Assembly: GCA_014898415.1 (NCBI GenBank)
Contig: RCTD01000003.1
Location: forward strand, 558,001-622,000
DNA length: 64,000 nucleotides
Direction: 5' to 3'
From: Stromatinia cepivora
Taxonomy: Eukaryota > Ascomycota > Leotiomycetes > Helotiales > Sclerotiniaceae
Position 1 is the first letter of the stretch. Every line of letters starts with the position of its first letter. The notes under the pieces were generated by a model, which had not been told where the DNA came from, did no database searches, and was given only the letters and a program-made list of their open reading frames with translations. Below are positions 22,221 through 33,751 of this stretch, piece after piece. Both the position numbers and the translations under genes were made by a program.

Positions 22221-24095
22221 CTATTCATACAACGCTTGCTGCCACCAATCACATCTGTTATTTGCAGTCGTATCAGTCTGCACACTTCCCAAACCAGTGG
22301 TTCCAAGAACTACTGTCGTAGAATTGCTTTGGTACTCTGGGAAGAAAGGCACCTCTTTTCCATTAGGATTACCTGTTATAGCGAAATTCATGATGTATCT
22401 TTGTAAAACGGCTGCTACGGTAGCATTCACAGGCATTCCACCGTCAGAAGTTGTGGTGTCGCCATTGAAGAACGTGTATGCAATATCTTCGCCGTGAAGT
22501 CCTGGTGGAACGGTGAAGAAGTAGGAGTGAGTTTCGTTAAGGAAAGCGGTGTTGAGGAAGCGAGTGTTGCATGTGAAAGCAAATTCGGCTGTAATCACAG
22601 ATGCTCGTTCCCAGATATTTGTGTACGGATAGGAACCATTGTAGACTGGAGGGTATAAGGTCCCAGTGATGTAGGCAAGGGTAGAATTAGATATGGTGGG
22701 TAGAGCTGTAGCAAGATCATTGATGATATCTGCTTCTGTGGAGAAAAAAGGAGATGTGAAGAATGCACCTTCATTAGAATTGTGTCCGGTCATGACCTTG
22801 ACGTTTGTATCGAATTTGCCCTCAAGAAGAAGTTTGGCTGGTAGTTCAGGTACAAAGGTACCGTCAACTGCAGGCCCAAATGTAAAAGTACCATAAGAAG
22901 CCGTTCGTGCAATAACGATAGTGTTAAGTCCAGCCAGAGTAGTGAAGTCGAGGCTTCTCAAATCCGATACTGAGGTGATGTTGGGGCCAATGAGTTCCTG
23001 TGCTTGTGTGATGACATTTTGAAAGATTGCCTCTTGTTGAACAGAAGAATAGACGGGAGGATAGCCAGGACTCTGTAAAATAGCCTGGGAGAAAGGTACA
23101 CTGCCATTGCTGCCACCATATGCTGTAATTTGATGCATGATCGACCCAGCTCCAGCAGATTCGCCGATAACCGTTACTCGATCTGAATCTCCACCAAAAA
23201 GGTAGATGTACTTTTGTATCCTGGAGTTTTTATAAAGTCAACAAACTTGTAGCCAGAATCGCCCAAGAATAAGAGTGAAAAAGACTTACCATTCTAAAGC
23301 CAATCTCTGATCAAGAAGGGCTGCATTTGCCGCTCCACTTTCCTCAAATGTGGAACCGGAAAGCCATCCCTAGATATGGTCAGTTGCTTTCCTCGAAATA
23401 AGTGAGGGTGAACTTACAAAGAGGCCAAGTCTATAGTTGAGGGCAACGTAGATCACACCTTCATCTCCATTCTCTTGGCTTCTGGAAATCAAGGTGGCGG
23501 GGTTTCCCGAACCAAATTTCGATCCAGCAACGTAGCCACCTCCGTATATCCAGACCACAACAGGCGCTGCACTTTCGCCGCAAGAGTCGTAGATGGACTT
23601 TGGTACAATGACATCGAGGAACAAGCAGTCCTCCGAAGTCAGTGGTGCTGGTGCGGGAAGTCCTGAGATAGTAAGATTCTTTTCGACTGCTTCTACTTCT
23701 GCCTCGACGAACTCCAAGGTAGTTGTGTTAGCACCGCTGAAGTAGTACTGAGAAACCTCTTCCCAATATGGTGTTCCTTGGGCACAAATGGCCCCTTGCT
23801 GACCGTCGTTGATGGTACGATTCACTTCAGTAGGTTCTATTGGAGCTGCAAATCGAAGGTTTCCTATGGGTGGAGCCGCATATCGAATGTTTGAGAAATT
23901 GTAGTACTGTCCTGTCTCCTGTGATTGTTTTTAGCACTTACTGCAGAGCTTGATTGATTGATGTTTGCATACATTTATTGTAGCCTGATGAAGAGCGTAC
24001 TCAAGATCAACGACGGGCAGGGACGCATTGGTGGGCAAAGCATAGGCTACTCGAGTTGCATATGCAGCAATCGCAATGGCCTTGATTGCGATCAT
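22221..24095 (-). CDS. Secreted type-B carboxylesterase/lipase
   Basis: Four exons (24095-23973, 23918-23418, 23369-23290, 23220-22221) give 567 aa, the family's usual length. It is an alpha/beta-hydrolase that should cleave esters outside the cell. The N-terminus (MIAIKAIAIAAYATRVAYALP) is a plausible signal peptide. Family marks are NIRYAAPPIGNLRFA, the SEDCLFLDV box, the oxyanion-hole WIYGGGYVAGS, and the nucleophile elbow GESAG with Ser about 256. The acid is probably Glu about 385 (GHNSNEGAF) and the base His about 477 (GLHGEDIAY), so the triad looks complete. Several NxS/T sites fit secretion. All three introns have GTAAGT or GTATGC donors. An upstream in-frame ATG at 24170 would add a second hydrophobic segment; 24095 is preferred for its AAAATG context. 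Substrate is unknown. Confidence 0.88.
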
Positions 24096-25043
24096 TTTGA
24101 TGTCTTGGGAGAGGAAGCAATTTGCAACGGAGCAAACGGCAAGAAAAAAGCATAGCAAAAGGGAGTCCAATTCATATATGACATGGTTAAGTAAGCGTGC
24201 AACAGTGCATCTGCTTCATTACCTCGGTGGCTTATCACATAACACTTGCTTTGGCGCCCAAAAAAGGATTTTATTCTGCACAAACTTTGCTGACGTTTGT
24301 CAACAGCTCAATATTCGGAAATGAGCAGCTTGTCTGTGCACTAGCGGCGGCGGTGAAACTAGATTCTAGGACGAAGATCTTATGGCTACAGGACTCACCA
24401 CAAGCTACTAGAAAAAGAGGGGGAATGTTCCCAGCCACTCATATTCAAGAATTCATCGGTGAACCAACCCTTTAGAGGTGAATTCATTTACAGGGATTTA
24501 GACACACTAGTCCGGGGACAAGAAGATCTCATTCGTGTCTAACTAGGTAGCTGAGAAGTGCCTTAATATGGCCGATATTTGATGTATAACGCCAAAGAAG
24601 TATTATGGAGTACTCCGTAAGTTGAGAGAATTGTATTGTTGCGGGCTAAGGTCGCTAAAAGTGTTTTCCGATTCCGACCTTCCCTTTCAGACTGTAATCT
24701 TGACGTTTGGCCCATGGGTAAAAGGAAATAGGAACAACCTCGGAAATAACGGCATTCAAAACATGTGAAGTTGTGAACTTCACATCAGAGCTTGCTATTG
24801 CTTACCGTTGCTTGTCTCAAGGCCTGGAATAAATTCATTTCACCCGTTGTGATTGTTGTTCAGAGCGATGACTAACTCGAGGGCTGTTTAGGAGTACCTA
24901 CCTAGTAGGTATACCCCCTGTAGTTTGATCAGCCTTACGCTCGAGCCACAACCTTCATTCCCGTCTCCGAATTCCATGATACCAGCTGTTTATCAAGAAA
25001 CATTACACAACTCACCAATGTAAAATTTGGAAACTCGCAGATC
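24096..25043. other. Divergent promoter region, esterase and VPS51
   Basis: The 948 bp between the starts of two divergently transcribed genes hold both promoters. Small open frames here overlap the esterase 5' end and look spurious. No specific regulatory site is claimed. Confidence 0.45.
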
Positions 25044-25928
25044 ATGTCTACTATCGCGCAACCTCGAGAAAGCTCCGTGAATGGGCGTCGTGTACCTTTA
25101 CTCACAACACCTACCTCCTCAACACGACCGAGTTTAGACCATTCCCGTTCAACTGAACCATCTCCCAATCGAGGACCTTCAATCGCGATACCTCGACGTA
25201 ACCGTGCCGCTCTACGAGAATACTATAACCTCAAAAAAGGACAAGAAGCACCTACTGACGATGCCACATCTGAAGTTTCCTCGATACACTTTGATAGTGA
25301 AGTACAAGAAAGCGAAATGGACAGGGATGGATTTGACGGCAAGCAATACGTGAAAGAGGTCCTGGAAAAGCAAACACTGGGAGAACTGCTGCGGACTTAT
25401 AATGGAGTTTTGACTGATATACGGGCTCTCGATGCGGAGAAGAAGGCGCTGGTTTATGATAATTATAGCAAGTTGATTACGGCAACAGAGACAATCAGAA
25501 AGATGAGAACGAATATGGACCCTTTGAATCCAATGGCTAGTACGCTGGACCCGGCAATTGCGAGTATTTATGAGAGAGCCGAGAAGATTAAGGGCGAGTT
25601 AAAGGAAGGAATCCCGGAATCACAGAGAAAACTTATGGAGATGGGCGTTGAAGAAAGAGCGGCATTTCAGAAGAAACAGAACATGAAGAAGCTTGTGCTG
25701 CGAGTTTTGGAAACACCCGAGAAGTTAAGAACTTTGATAGCGGAGGGTAATGAAGAGGAAGCCAAATCAGAATGGGAGAAAACTTTGGCATTGTTAAGAA
25801 GATGGAAAGAGAGGGGTGTGGGCGGCGATGATGTGCAAGCCTGTATAGAAGACGGAGAGGCAGCTTTGAGGGGCGAGCCTCCAAATGAAAAAAGTTGGGT
25901 TAATATAAAGGCAAAAGGAACATCATGA
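25044..25928 (+). CDS. GARP/EARP complex subunit VPS51
   Basis: Single exon, 294 aa. VPS51 is the tethering-complex subunit that links GARP to SNAREs for endosome-to-Golgi retrieval. Residues 1-50 are Ser/Thr/Pro/Arg-rich. The Vps51/Vps67 domain follows with RAALREYYNLKKG, then FDGKQYVKEVLEKQTLGELL, and the coiled-coil core VLTDIRALDAEKKALVYDNYSKLI and TETIRKMRTNMDPL. The remaining ~120 residues are helical and charged (YERAEKIKGELKEGI, LLRRWKERG). It is short compared with animal VPS51 but normal for fungi. It ends 88 bp from the stop of the convergent NIF3 gene. The ATG follows a CAGATC leader with good context. Confidence 0.88.
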   Translation: MSTIAQPRESSVNGRRVPLLTTPTSSTRPSLDHSRSTEPSPNRGPSIAIPRRNRAALREYYNLKKGQEAPTDDATSEVSSIHFDSEVQESEMDRDGFDGKQYVKEVLEKQTLGELLRTYNGVLTDIRALDAEKKALVYDNYSKLITATETIRKMRTNMDPLNPMASTLDPAIASIYERAEKIKGELKEGIPESQRKLMEMGVEERAAFQKKQNMKKLVLRVLETPEKLRTLIAEGNEEEAKSEWEKTLALLRRWKERGVGGDDVQACIEDGEAALRGEPPNEKSWVNIKAKGTS

Positions 25929-26016
25929 CGCGATGGTACCAGCATGCGAATCACTTATTATACCCAGGAGCTTGAGCGGATCATTATTCGTATAACCTGG
26001 CAGGGTCAACACTATT

Positions 26017-27166
26017 CTACCAATCCACCTCATCCTTGTGAATGATATCGAAGGGATCCCTATCGACCTCGCTTACTGCGATTTCCGCTTTCCCCTCCAA
26101 TGCCTCCGTCAAAGCAGTCTGCATTCGGTCCTTTAAAAAGGCTCTTTCGGTATTGCTGTGGAATGCAGTAACAACACATTTGCCCTGCTCAACGGCCGCC
26201 AAGGCTTCATGGTGGCTCAATTCGCCAGTGAACAACAAATCAACGTCCAAACCATTAAGCATGGATCCCCCAGATCCGGCACAAATTCCAATGGAAGAAA
26301 TTTCAATAGAAGATTTTTGCCCTCTAGGTATGGATTGTGGAACCGCTACGGAAAGTCCGGATATACGACCTCCAATTTGGAGTGAGGATTGAATCCGTGC
26401 AACAAGGTCCCCTAGCTTCTGAGGTTGCTTGAATCGGACGATTCGGCCATATCCGGCACCCTCGAACCCATTGGGTATATCTTTGACTGAATTGATAATT
26501 GAGCGTTCGTGGTCGATTGACTCGATACCGATACTATTGCAGATCAGTACCTCATATCACGAGTAGAATGGACACGAAAAAGGAGCATACGATTGATTCT
26601 TCTTTAAGGGTCGATTGGTGACTATATCAGCAAGCCAATCATTGAGGCCTTCTGGTGCAGCATCTACAGCTGTATGAGGGCTGTAAACACTGATTCCTTC
26701 TTGGGCAAGACGGAGCAGAGAACTTTGTTGGGAGTTGGCGAGGGTGACTGCTTTCAAAGGACGGAAAATGATAGGATCTTAATATTAATTAGACACATGA
26801 TATCAGCCTTTGCTCTACCAAGTCTACTTACGATATGTGACAATGACTGAATCTTTCCTGCAAATAGCTTCATCTGCAACCCCCTTTGTGAGATCAACAG
26901 TCAGAAGTACTGAATCCTTGAGATGATTTTCGCGGTGTGGTGCTTCCAACAAAACTTGGGGATTGTCAGTGAGAAACAAACCCCAAAAATTTCAGGAAGT
27001 AACCCACGCCCTGTGTTATCAAAACTACTGTCCGCGAGTTTCTCTGGGTACCTGCAATGTACCATGAGCACTGGGCTTTCCTTTGGGAATATTGATTCAC
27101 TATAACCTACAACTTTCTCATAGCCAATACAACGGCCTGAGTGAATGGTGAAGAAGTTGTAGACAT
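26017..27166 (-). CDS. NIF3-like protein (NGG1-interacting factor 3 family)
   Basis: Five exons (27166-27111, 27051-27008, 26954-26832, 26777-26591, 26533-26017) give 308 aa. This is the widely conserved NIF3/DUF34 family of di-metal proteins, whose biochemical role is unsettled. Seen motifs: the N-terminal AVVLAMRKLYPEKLADSSFDNTG, VIVTYHPIIFRP with a metal-binding His, SVYSPHTAVDAAPEGLNDWLA with a second conserved His/Asp pair, the GxGRI strand (GAGYGRIV), and the C-terminal FTGELSHHEALAA and AFHSNTERAFL with further conserved His and Glu. Acceptors are CATTGCAG, CCCCAAG, ATTAAG and GCAATAG. The second exon is only 44 nt. The gene shares a 233-bp divergent promoter with the BolA-like gene, both possibly linked to metal or redox homeostasis, but that link is inference. 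Confidence 0.88.
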
Positions 27167-27399
27167 GGTTCTTTTTGATCTTACGATGTTCTTAGAAACT
27201 ATCCTTGAGAACATCACATTCAATATTGAGTTTGTGTTGTTTAGCAACCCACACCTTGATTACTTTCTTCAATACAATGCAAATTAAAGCGGCGATATTT
27301 TCGCATCGTCACAATCGCAATCCCCGATTTCGCATGACATGAGAAAAAGTTCAATCTACACCGTTATTTGACATATATCGGATTATTACCACAGAAATA

Positions 27400-27793
27400 A
27401 TGGCAGAAGCATCTGGCGTATCTGCCGAAGCTCTCAAGGTCAAAATCACAGATTTACTAAATGCAAGCCATGTTGAAATCGAAGACATGTCAGGTACGAA
27501 TACCTTCTACTGCCCCGCAATACCCCCGCCACACTGATTGATTCTGGTCTACAGGAGGCTGCGGCCAGGCATTTTCTGCGGTTATTGTCTCGCCACAATT
27601 CGAGAAGAAGACTACATTGGCAAGGCATAGACTGGTAAATGGAGCTTTGAAGACAGAGATTGCGGCCATCCATGCCTGGACTCCAAAGTGCTACACGCCA
27701 GAACAATGGCAGAAGCAGAAGGAGGATGGTAAGGAGGCGGTTGCGCCAGGAAAGAATACTACTGGCGAGGTTGTGGATGGGACAACTGCTTGA
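27400..27793 (+). CDS. BolA-like protein
   Basis: Two exons (27400-27493 and 27555-27793) give 110 aa. BolA proteins partner with monothiol glutaredoxins in iron-sulfur cluster handling and iron sensing. The domain is complete: a first helix ([22 protein letters not shown]), [15 protein letters not shown], and the helix-turn-helix-like [22 protein letters not shown] with the conserved His and the closing YTPEQWQ. There is no obvious mitochondrial presequence, so a cytosolic BOL2/BOLA2-like role is more likely than the mitochondrial type. The 61-nt intron has donor GTACGA and acceptor TACAG and falls in the SGG motif. The tail after residue 90 is hydrophilic and variable. Confidence 0.88.
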
Positions 27794-28243
27794 AGGACAA
27801 AAGGGATTGGAGTTCTGGCACAGAATATACCTACACTATGGCTTCCGGGGTGGTGGGAGTAAATGGATGGGGAGGAATGTGTTCCTAGGTAACAATGGAG
27901 GGACATGGGTGATATACCAAGGAGTCACTGAGAAGGCGTAAACTCATATGTGATTGGGCCTTGTGTAGGAGGTCATATAAATGACATGTTATCTAGGTAT
28001 GGGGAGTGGTAGAGCAACATGAAGCATTGTGTGCTCAACCACTGCGCTGGTTCTCCTTAACCCCGACCTCGTGGATTTCGAGGACAGTGTCTTCCAAAGC
28101 ATGTGTGTTGGACTCGTACGACACTGAGTCTTTCAGTCATACATTTGATAAGCTCTCGTATGCTCATTCACACGAGGTCAAGCCATACTATTCAAGCCTT
28201 CAAACAAGTCAAACAATGACAAACTTCGTCCAACAAATTGTTT
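27794..28243. other. Intergenic downstream of the BolA-like gene
   Basis: It contains the 3' regions of two convergent genes. A plus-strand frame at 28006-28299 runs into the next gene's antisense strand and has no recognisable domain. Confidence 0.4.
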
Positions 28244-28518
28244 CTAGTCTCTTTCCCGTTCCCAGGCTAGAGCATCCCATTGCCAGTGATCATGTCTGAA
28301 TCTTGCTGACACGTTGTGCAATAACACTGAACACTGCAATAGATGATATGAATAAAACTATGTTGTAGAACTATAATCCGTAAGTCAGAAACCTTAAAGA
28401 TTCGATCATAAAAGAAACCTACAGCATTCCTCGAATACGTGCTCTCTTCAGCATCGGTTCTGGCTTCTACAAAAAGTCTGCGTAAGTTGGGTAAATTTGC
28501 CTTGGAGAAAGCCATCAT
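28244..28518 (-). CDS. Short unknown protein, two exons
   Basis: A tentative 71-aa gene from exons 28518-28393 and 28333-28244. The first exon codes for a well-formed start (MMAFSKANLPNLRRLFVEA) followed by SRNAVGFFYDRIFK, resembling small mitochondrial inner-membrane subunits in its basic, aromatic character. Removing a 59-nt intron with a weak donor (GTTTCT) and a good acceptor (ATTGCAG) gives an ending rich in Trp, Arg and His (HDHWQWDALAWERERD). Without splicing the frame continues to a stop at 28267. I do not recognise the family. It lies 432 bp from the start of the divergent AP-1 beta gene. Confidence 0.35.
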
Positions 28519-28950
28519 TAGTTTCGCAACTCAATAAAAATAAGAGGGAATGAATGTTACCATATTAAATCTTAACCTTCAAGGAGTTCACCAACAATTT
28601 GTTTCATATGACTTTATTTGACAGGGGAATACCATCTGAAAGTACGATTGCCGGTCCCCTGTTCTTTCAAGATCTAGCGAGTCCTCCACAAAGCGCACCA
28701 GGCTGAAGCTACCTATCCTATCAACAATCACCAACTTGAACAGCAACCCCATACCTTCCAAGTCCCTTACAACACAACCCACGAATCTCACGATTCACCC
28801 TTTCCCTACAGAGCATACCTGCGGATACATACCTAAAAATCGCAAATCTACGATAACCAATCACTTCCACTAACCGTGGCCTCACTGTCAAACAACAACT
28901 TAGCCATAGGCGTATGAGGGGCACCCTCAAGGTCGCCATCTGTGTGAGCG
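28519..28950. other. Divergent promoter, short unknown gene and AP-1 beta
   Basis: The 432 bp between two divergent starts are ordinary sequence. Minus-strand frames at 28588-28791 and 28721-28939 are overlapping and have no domain, so they are left out. Confidence 0.4.
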
Positions 28951-31341
28951 ATGGCGGTGAATAGGATCAAAGGGGCCTTCGCGCCACCCAAGAAGGGAGA
29001 AACATATGAGTTGAGAGCGGGTTTGGTATCTCAATATGCCTACGAGCGCAAAGAAGCAATTCAGAAGACCATCATGTCTATGACCTTGGGTAAAGATGTG
29101 TCTGCGCTGTTTCCAGATGTTTTAAAGAACATTGCTACATCAGATTTAGATCAGAAGAAGCTGGTATATCTGTATTTAATGTATGTCAAGACCATGCATG
29201 AGGATTAGGATAGAATCGTGTACTGATCTAATGTTTACTCTAGGAATTATGCCAAATCGCATCCAGACCTTTGTATTCTAGCGGTCAATACCTTTGTACA
29301 AGACTCCGAGGATCCAAATCCACTGGTACGAGCACTTGCGATACGGACAATGGGTTGTATTCGAGTCGATAAAATGGTAGATTATATGGAGGAACCACTA
29401 CGGAAAACGTTAAGGGACGAATCACCCTATGTGCGAAAGACTGCGGCAATCTGTGTTGCGAAATTATTCGACCTTAATCCTACAATGTGTCTCGAGAACG
29501 GTTTCCTGGAAACTCTACAAGAATTGATTGGAGATCCCAACCCTATGGTGGTTGCCAATTCGGTCACGGCACTCGTGGAAATCAATGAGACTGCACCGGA
29601 GACAAAGGCTTTACGGATCACATCTGTGACATTAAAGAAAATGCTGATGGCTTTGAATGAGTGTACTGAATGGGGTAGAGTCACAATTTTGTCCACTTTG
29701 GCAGATTATCAGGCTTTGGATGTTAGTGAGTCGGAACATATATGTGAAAGAGTATCTCCTCAATTTCAACATGTGAACCCAAGTGTTGTCTTGGCTGCTG
29801 TCAAGGTTGTTTTCCTTCACATGAAGAATATCAAGGCAGACTTAGGAAAGCAGTATTTGAAAAAGATGGCTCCACCGCTTGGTAGGTGAAATATTCCTGT
29901 TCATGAAGAATTGCACTAATCATTTCCCAGTAACTCTTGTTGCTTCAGCCCCAGAAGTCCAATATGTTGCTTTGAGGAATATCGACCTTCTCTTGCAAGC
30001 GAAGCCAGACATTCTCAGCAAAGAATTGAGAGTCTTCTTCTGCAAATATAACGACCCCCCATACGTTAAACTCCAAAAATTGGAGATTATGGTACGGATA
30101 GCAAATGATAAGAATGTTGATCAATTGTTATCTGAGCTCAAAGAATACGCACTTGAAGTCGATATGGACTTCGTTCGAAGAGCTGTCAAGGCTATTGGTC
30201 AAGCAGCCATAAAGATTGAGAGCGCAAGCGAAAAGTGTGTCAACACATTACTCGATTTGATTGCTACAAAGGTCAACTACGTGGTTCAAGAGGCCATTGT
30301 GGTTATTAAAGACATTTTCAGAAAGTATCCAGGATACGAAGGAATCATTCCAACCTTGTGCAAGTACATTGACGAATTAGATGAACCAAATGCAAGAGGA
30401 GCTTTGATTTGGATTGTCGGCGAGTATGCCGAGAAGATTAGCAATGCAGATGAAATCCTTGCGGGATTTGTTGAAGGGTTCATGGAAGAATTTACCCAGA
30501 CTCAACTTCAAATCCTGACAGCTGTCGTCAAGTTGTTTTTAAAGAAACCGGACAACAATCAGGGTCTTGTTCAAAAGGTCTTACAAGTATCAACGGCCGA
30601 AAATGATAACCCTGATATTAGAGACAGAGCTTATGTATATTGGCGTTTATTATCAGGTGATCTTTCAATAGCAAAGGTATTTATAACTATCTCCTTCTCT
30701 AAGACCATCCATACTAACAATAATCTTAGAACATCATTCTCTCCGAAAAGCCACCCATCACTACAACCATGACATCCCTTCCCCCAGCACTCCTCGACCA
30801 ACTCTTAAGCGAACTCAGCACTCTCGCTTCTGTCTACCACAAACCCCCTGAGACATTCGTCGGTCAAGGCCGTTACGGTGCTGATGCCATCCAACACGCC
30901 GCTATCCAGGAACAACGTCAAAATGCCGTCGAAAACCCAATTGCAGCCGCCGTTGCCGCAGCCGCAAATGGCACTGCTGCTCAAAACAACGCTGAGAATC
31001 TCCTCGATATCGATTTCGATGGTGCGGCTCCAGCAAGTGCAGATGCACCTCCGAGTGCGGGCACAAGTGGATTGGAAGGATTGGCAGGCACGCCTCAAAG
31101 AGTGGATAGTCCAGCAGCGGGTGCAAACGCAGGTGGTAGTATGGCGGATATGATGGGTTTGTTTGATGCTCCTGTTCCTACTGCGGGCGGAATGGGTGGC
31201 ATGGGTGGAATGGGAAATGATATGATGAATGGATTTGCGGGGTTGGATTTGAGTGGTTCTAGTCAACCGCCTAGTGCGCAGACACAATTACAGCAGGGAG
31301 GTGGAAAGAAAACGACAGAGGATCTTTTGGGGATGTTTTAG
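28951..31341 (+). CDS. AP-1 clathrin adaptor complex subunit beta
   Basis: Four exons (28951-29180, 29244-29881, 29931-30676, 30730-31341) give 741 aa. Beta-adaptin is the large subunit of the heterotetrameric adaptor that builds clathrin coats at the trans-Golgi and endosomes. The adaptin N-terminal trunk covers about residues 1-540 and is very conserved: [80 protein letters not shown]. The hinge is Ala-, Gly- and Met-rich and carries LLDIDFD, matching a clathrin box (L-L-x-I/L-x-F/D type). The protein ends LLGMF without the beta ear domain, as usual in filamentous fungi. AP-1 rather than AP-2 is chosen from the close match to the shared AP-1/2 beta trunk. Introns are 63, 49 and 53 nt. Confidence 0.93.
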
Positions 31342-32071
31342 ATTTGAAGACTCTGTGAATTCGGAGGGGAAAAGGGGACGTGAAGGGGAAGGGGGGTGGT
31401 ATTGAAGGAAAGAGAGGAGCGAAAATGAAATGTTTGATGGGGCGCCTAGTGAGTGGTTAGAAGTTGGTAAAATTATTATGTGTGTATGTATGTATCTATT
31501 CAAAGAGATTCGAAGCATTTCAATTTTCAATGAACAAATAAATGAACAAGTGAATGAATATAATGAATATGAAAAATACAAAATCAATGCATATATATAT
31601 GTACGTACTTGGGTTATTGATCTTCATATATCTTATCTCAACTCATCTATTTCCTCCCCTACATATCATATCATACGAGAGTATATAATAAATAATAAAT
31701 ATCCCTTCAACATTGAAATTGATTGAAAGACTACTTTACATTCCCAGGAGCCCATTCCAATTTGGATTCAAAATCATCAATCGATAGATATCATCAATCA
31801 TAAGCAAAGCAATACAAATAAAAACAGAAACAGAAAGATTAACGCCTACCATCCATCCATCCCACCATCCATTGATGTATCCATACATGCTATCTGTGGC
31901 ATGCGTAAGAAATACCATCTATCTATTCATCAAAGGAGAGTTGCGTCCCTCCATGTCCATCCATGTCCATTCCTTGAGATACTCTCTTATCCTTTCTTCC
32001 ATTTCTTTCCTTCATTCCCTCTTCACTCATTGTTACCTCCCCCCAGACCCCTCACCCCCAAACCCCAAAAT
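31342..32071. other. Convergent 3' region, AP-1 beta and TPS1
   Basis: A 730-bp spacer between two facing stop codons, AT-rich in the middle, with ATAATAAATAATAAAT-like stretches that could serve as polyadenylation signals. No gene is seen. Confidence 0.45.
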
Positions 32072-33751
32072 CTAATCATCAAACTCCCCCGGTTCCAATC
32101 TCCCATCTTCTCTCTGCTCACCCAAATTAAACTGTTTGACACCATCTATCAACTCCTGGACTTTCCCAACAACCCCCTTATTACTTGCTTTTTTCGCAGC
32201 ATGTTCACTAATCCTCTGCAATTCAGTGACAAAACTCTCACCCCACCATGAGCTCGTATATTTAAAGACGTATTTTTCCAATTTCTTGAAATTGATTTCT
32301 CTTTGTTCAAGAGACATCGTTACCGCATCATGGATTGCATCGGCGAGTTCTTCCGTGTTCCATGGATTAACAATGAGAGCACCGTTGAGAGATTGTGCTG
32401 CGCCGGTAAACTCGGAGAGGATCATTACTCCGTGACGTTTACGTTGTGTGGCGATGTATTCGTAGGAGACGAGATTCATGCCATCGCGAGTACTGGATAC
32501 GAGACAAGCGTCGGAGACGGCGTAGAGGGCGGTGAGTTCTTCAAAACTGACGGATTGATGAAGGAAATGAATGGGCATGAATTCGATGGTGCCGAAACGA
32601 CCGTTGATACGGCCGACCAATTCATTGACGACAGCGCGTAAGTTTTGATATTCCTCAACGTCTTGACGAGAGGGGACAGCAACTTGAATGAGAACTACCT
32701 TGCCAATCCATTCAGGGTGTTCTGTAAGGAAAACTTCAAGGGCGTGCAACTTTTGGGGGACACCCTTAATATAATCTAGTCTGTCAACTCCGACGATGAG
32801 TTTGACACCTTCAAATTTGCGCTCTAATTGAGCGATACGCTCTTCAACTGATTTCTTTTGAAGAGCTTCGATGAATTTCTCGGGGTCGATACCGATAGGG
32901 AAAGCTGCTACTGTGACATATTTACCACGGAATTCGACACCATTAGGTGTTGTTTGTGTTTCCCTGTATATATCGTTAGCGGAAGTTCATGCGGGGTAGT
33001 ATTTGTACTGACAAAATTCTAGAGCAACTGCTAAGGAAATGTCTAGCATAATCGTATGTGTGAAATCCGATCAAATCGCAATGAAGGACGCTCAACAACA
33101 AAGATTCTCTAACAGGTAAGATTCTGTATATCTCGCTGGAAGGGAAAGGTGTATGAAGGAAGAAGCCAATCTTGACATTCTTCTTGGTCGAGCCGATTTC
33201 ATCGCGTAACATTTCTGGGAGAAGCATAAGATGATAATCGTGAACCCAGATCAAATCACCATCTTGTACATCCTTAGCGATCGTTTGCGCAAATAATCTG
33301 TTAACCTCCTTGTATGCGACCCATGCTGATTCGTCGAATGTAATCTCTCCGGGATGGTAATGGAATAGTGGCCAAAGGATAGAATCTATGACATTATTAG
33401 TACCTGCTGATTAACTAGCTATATAGCTGGCAGAGAATACATACTGGAGAACCCATTGTAATGCTTATCGGCCAATTCATCATCGACAAAAACAGGATGA
33501 GCACCATATTCATCCTTCAGTCTCTTAACTAAAGGCTTAGCCTCTGCATCTGGCACTTCCAAACCTGGCCAACCATACCACTGAAATGTGGTAGTCTTTG
33601 CCAGCCCACTCAAACCTGTTACCAACCCACCGGAAGACTGAGAGAAACTATATTGACCATCATCCGCTCGTTTAATCGTGATAGGTAATCTATTCGATAC
33701 CAAAAGTAATCTGCCAGAAGCCTTAGGCTCCTCGTCAACTAAAGAATGCAT
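32072..33751 (-). CDS. TPS1: Trehalose-6-phosphate synthase (TPS1)
   Basis: Three exons (33751-33445, 33385-33013, 32963-32072) give 523 aa. It is a cytosolic GT20 enzyme joining UDP-glucose and glucose-6-phosphate to trehalose-6-phosphate, the first step of trehalose synthesis and a regulator of glycolytic entry. Motifs run in order: LLLVSNRLPITIKR, SGGLVTGLSGL, YGWPG, SILWPLFHYHPGE, LIWVHDYHLMLLPEMLR, FFLHTPFPSSEIYRILPVR, LIGFHTYDYARHFLSSCSR, GVDRLDYIKGVPQKLHALE, RDGMNLVSYEYIA, and VNPWNTEELADAIHDA. Length matches fungal TPS1, and no phosphatase domain follows. Introns are 59 nt (donor GTATGT, acceptor TCATAG) and 49 nt (donor GTCAGT, acceptor TACAG). The start is the ATG before HSLVDEEPKASGRLLLVSN. 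Confidence 0.97.
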
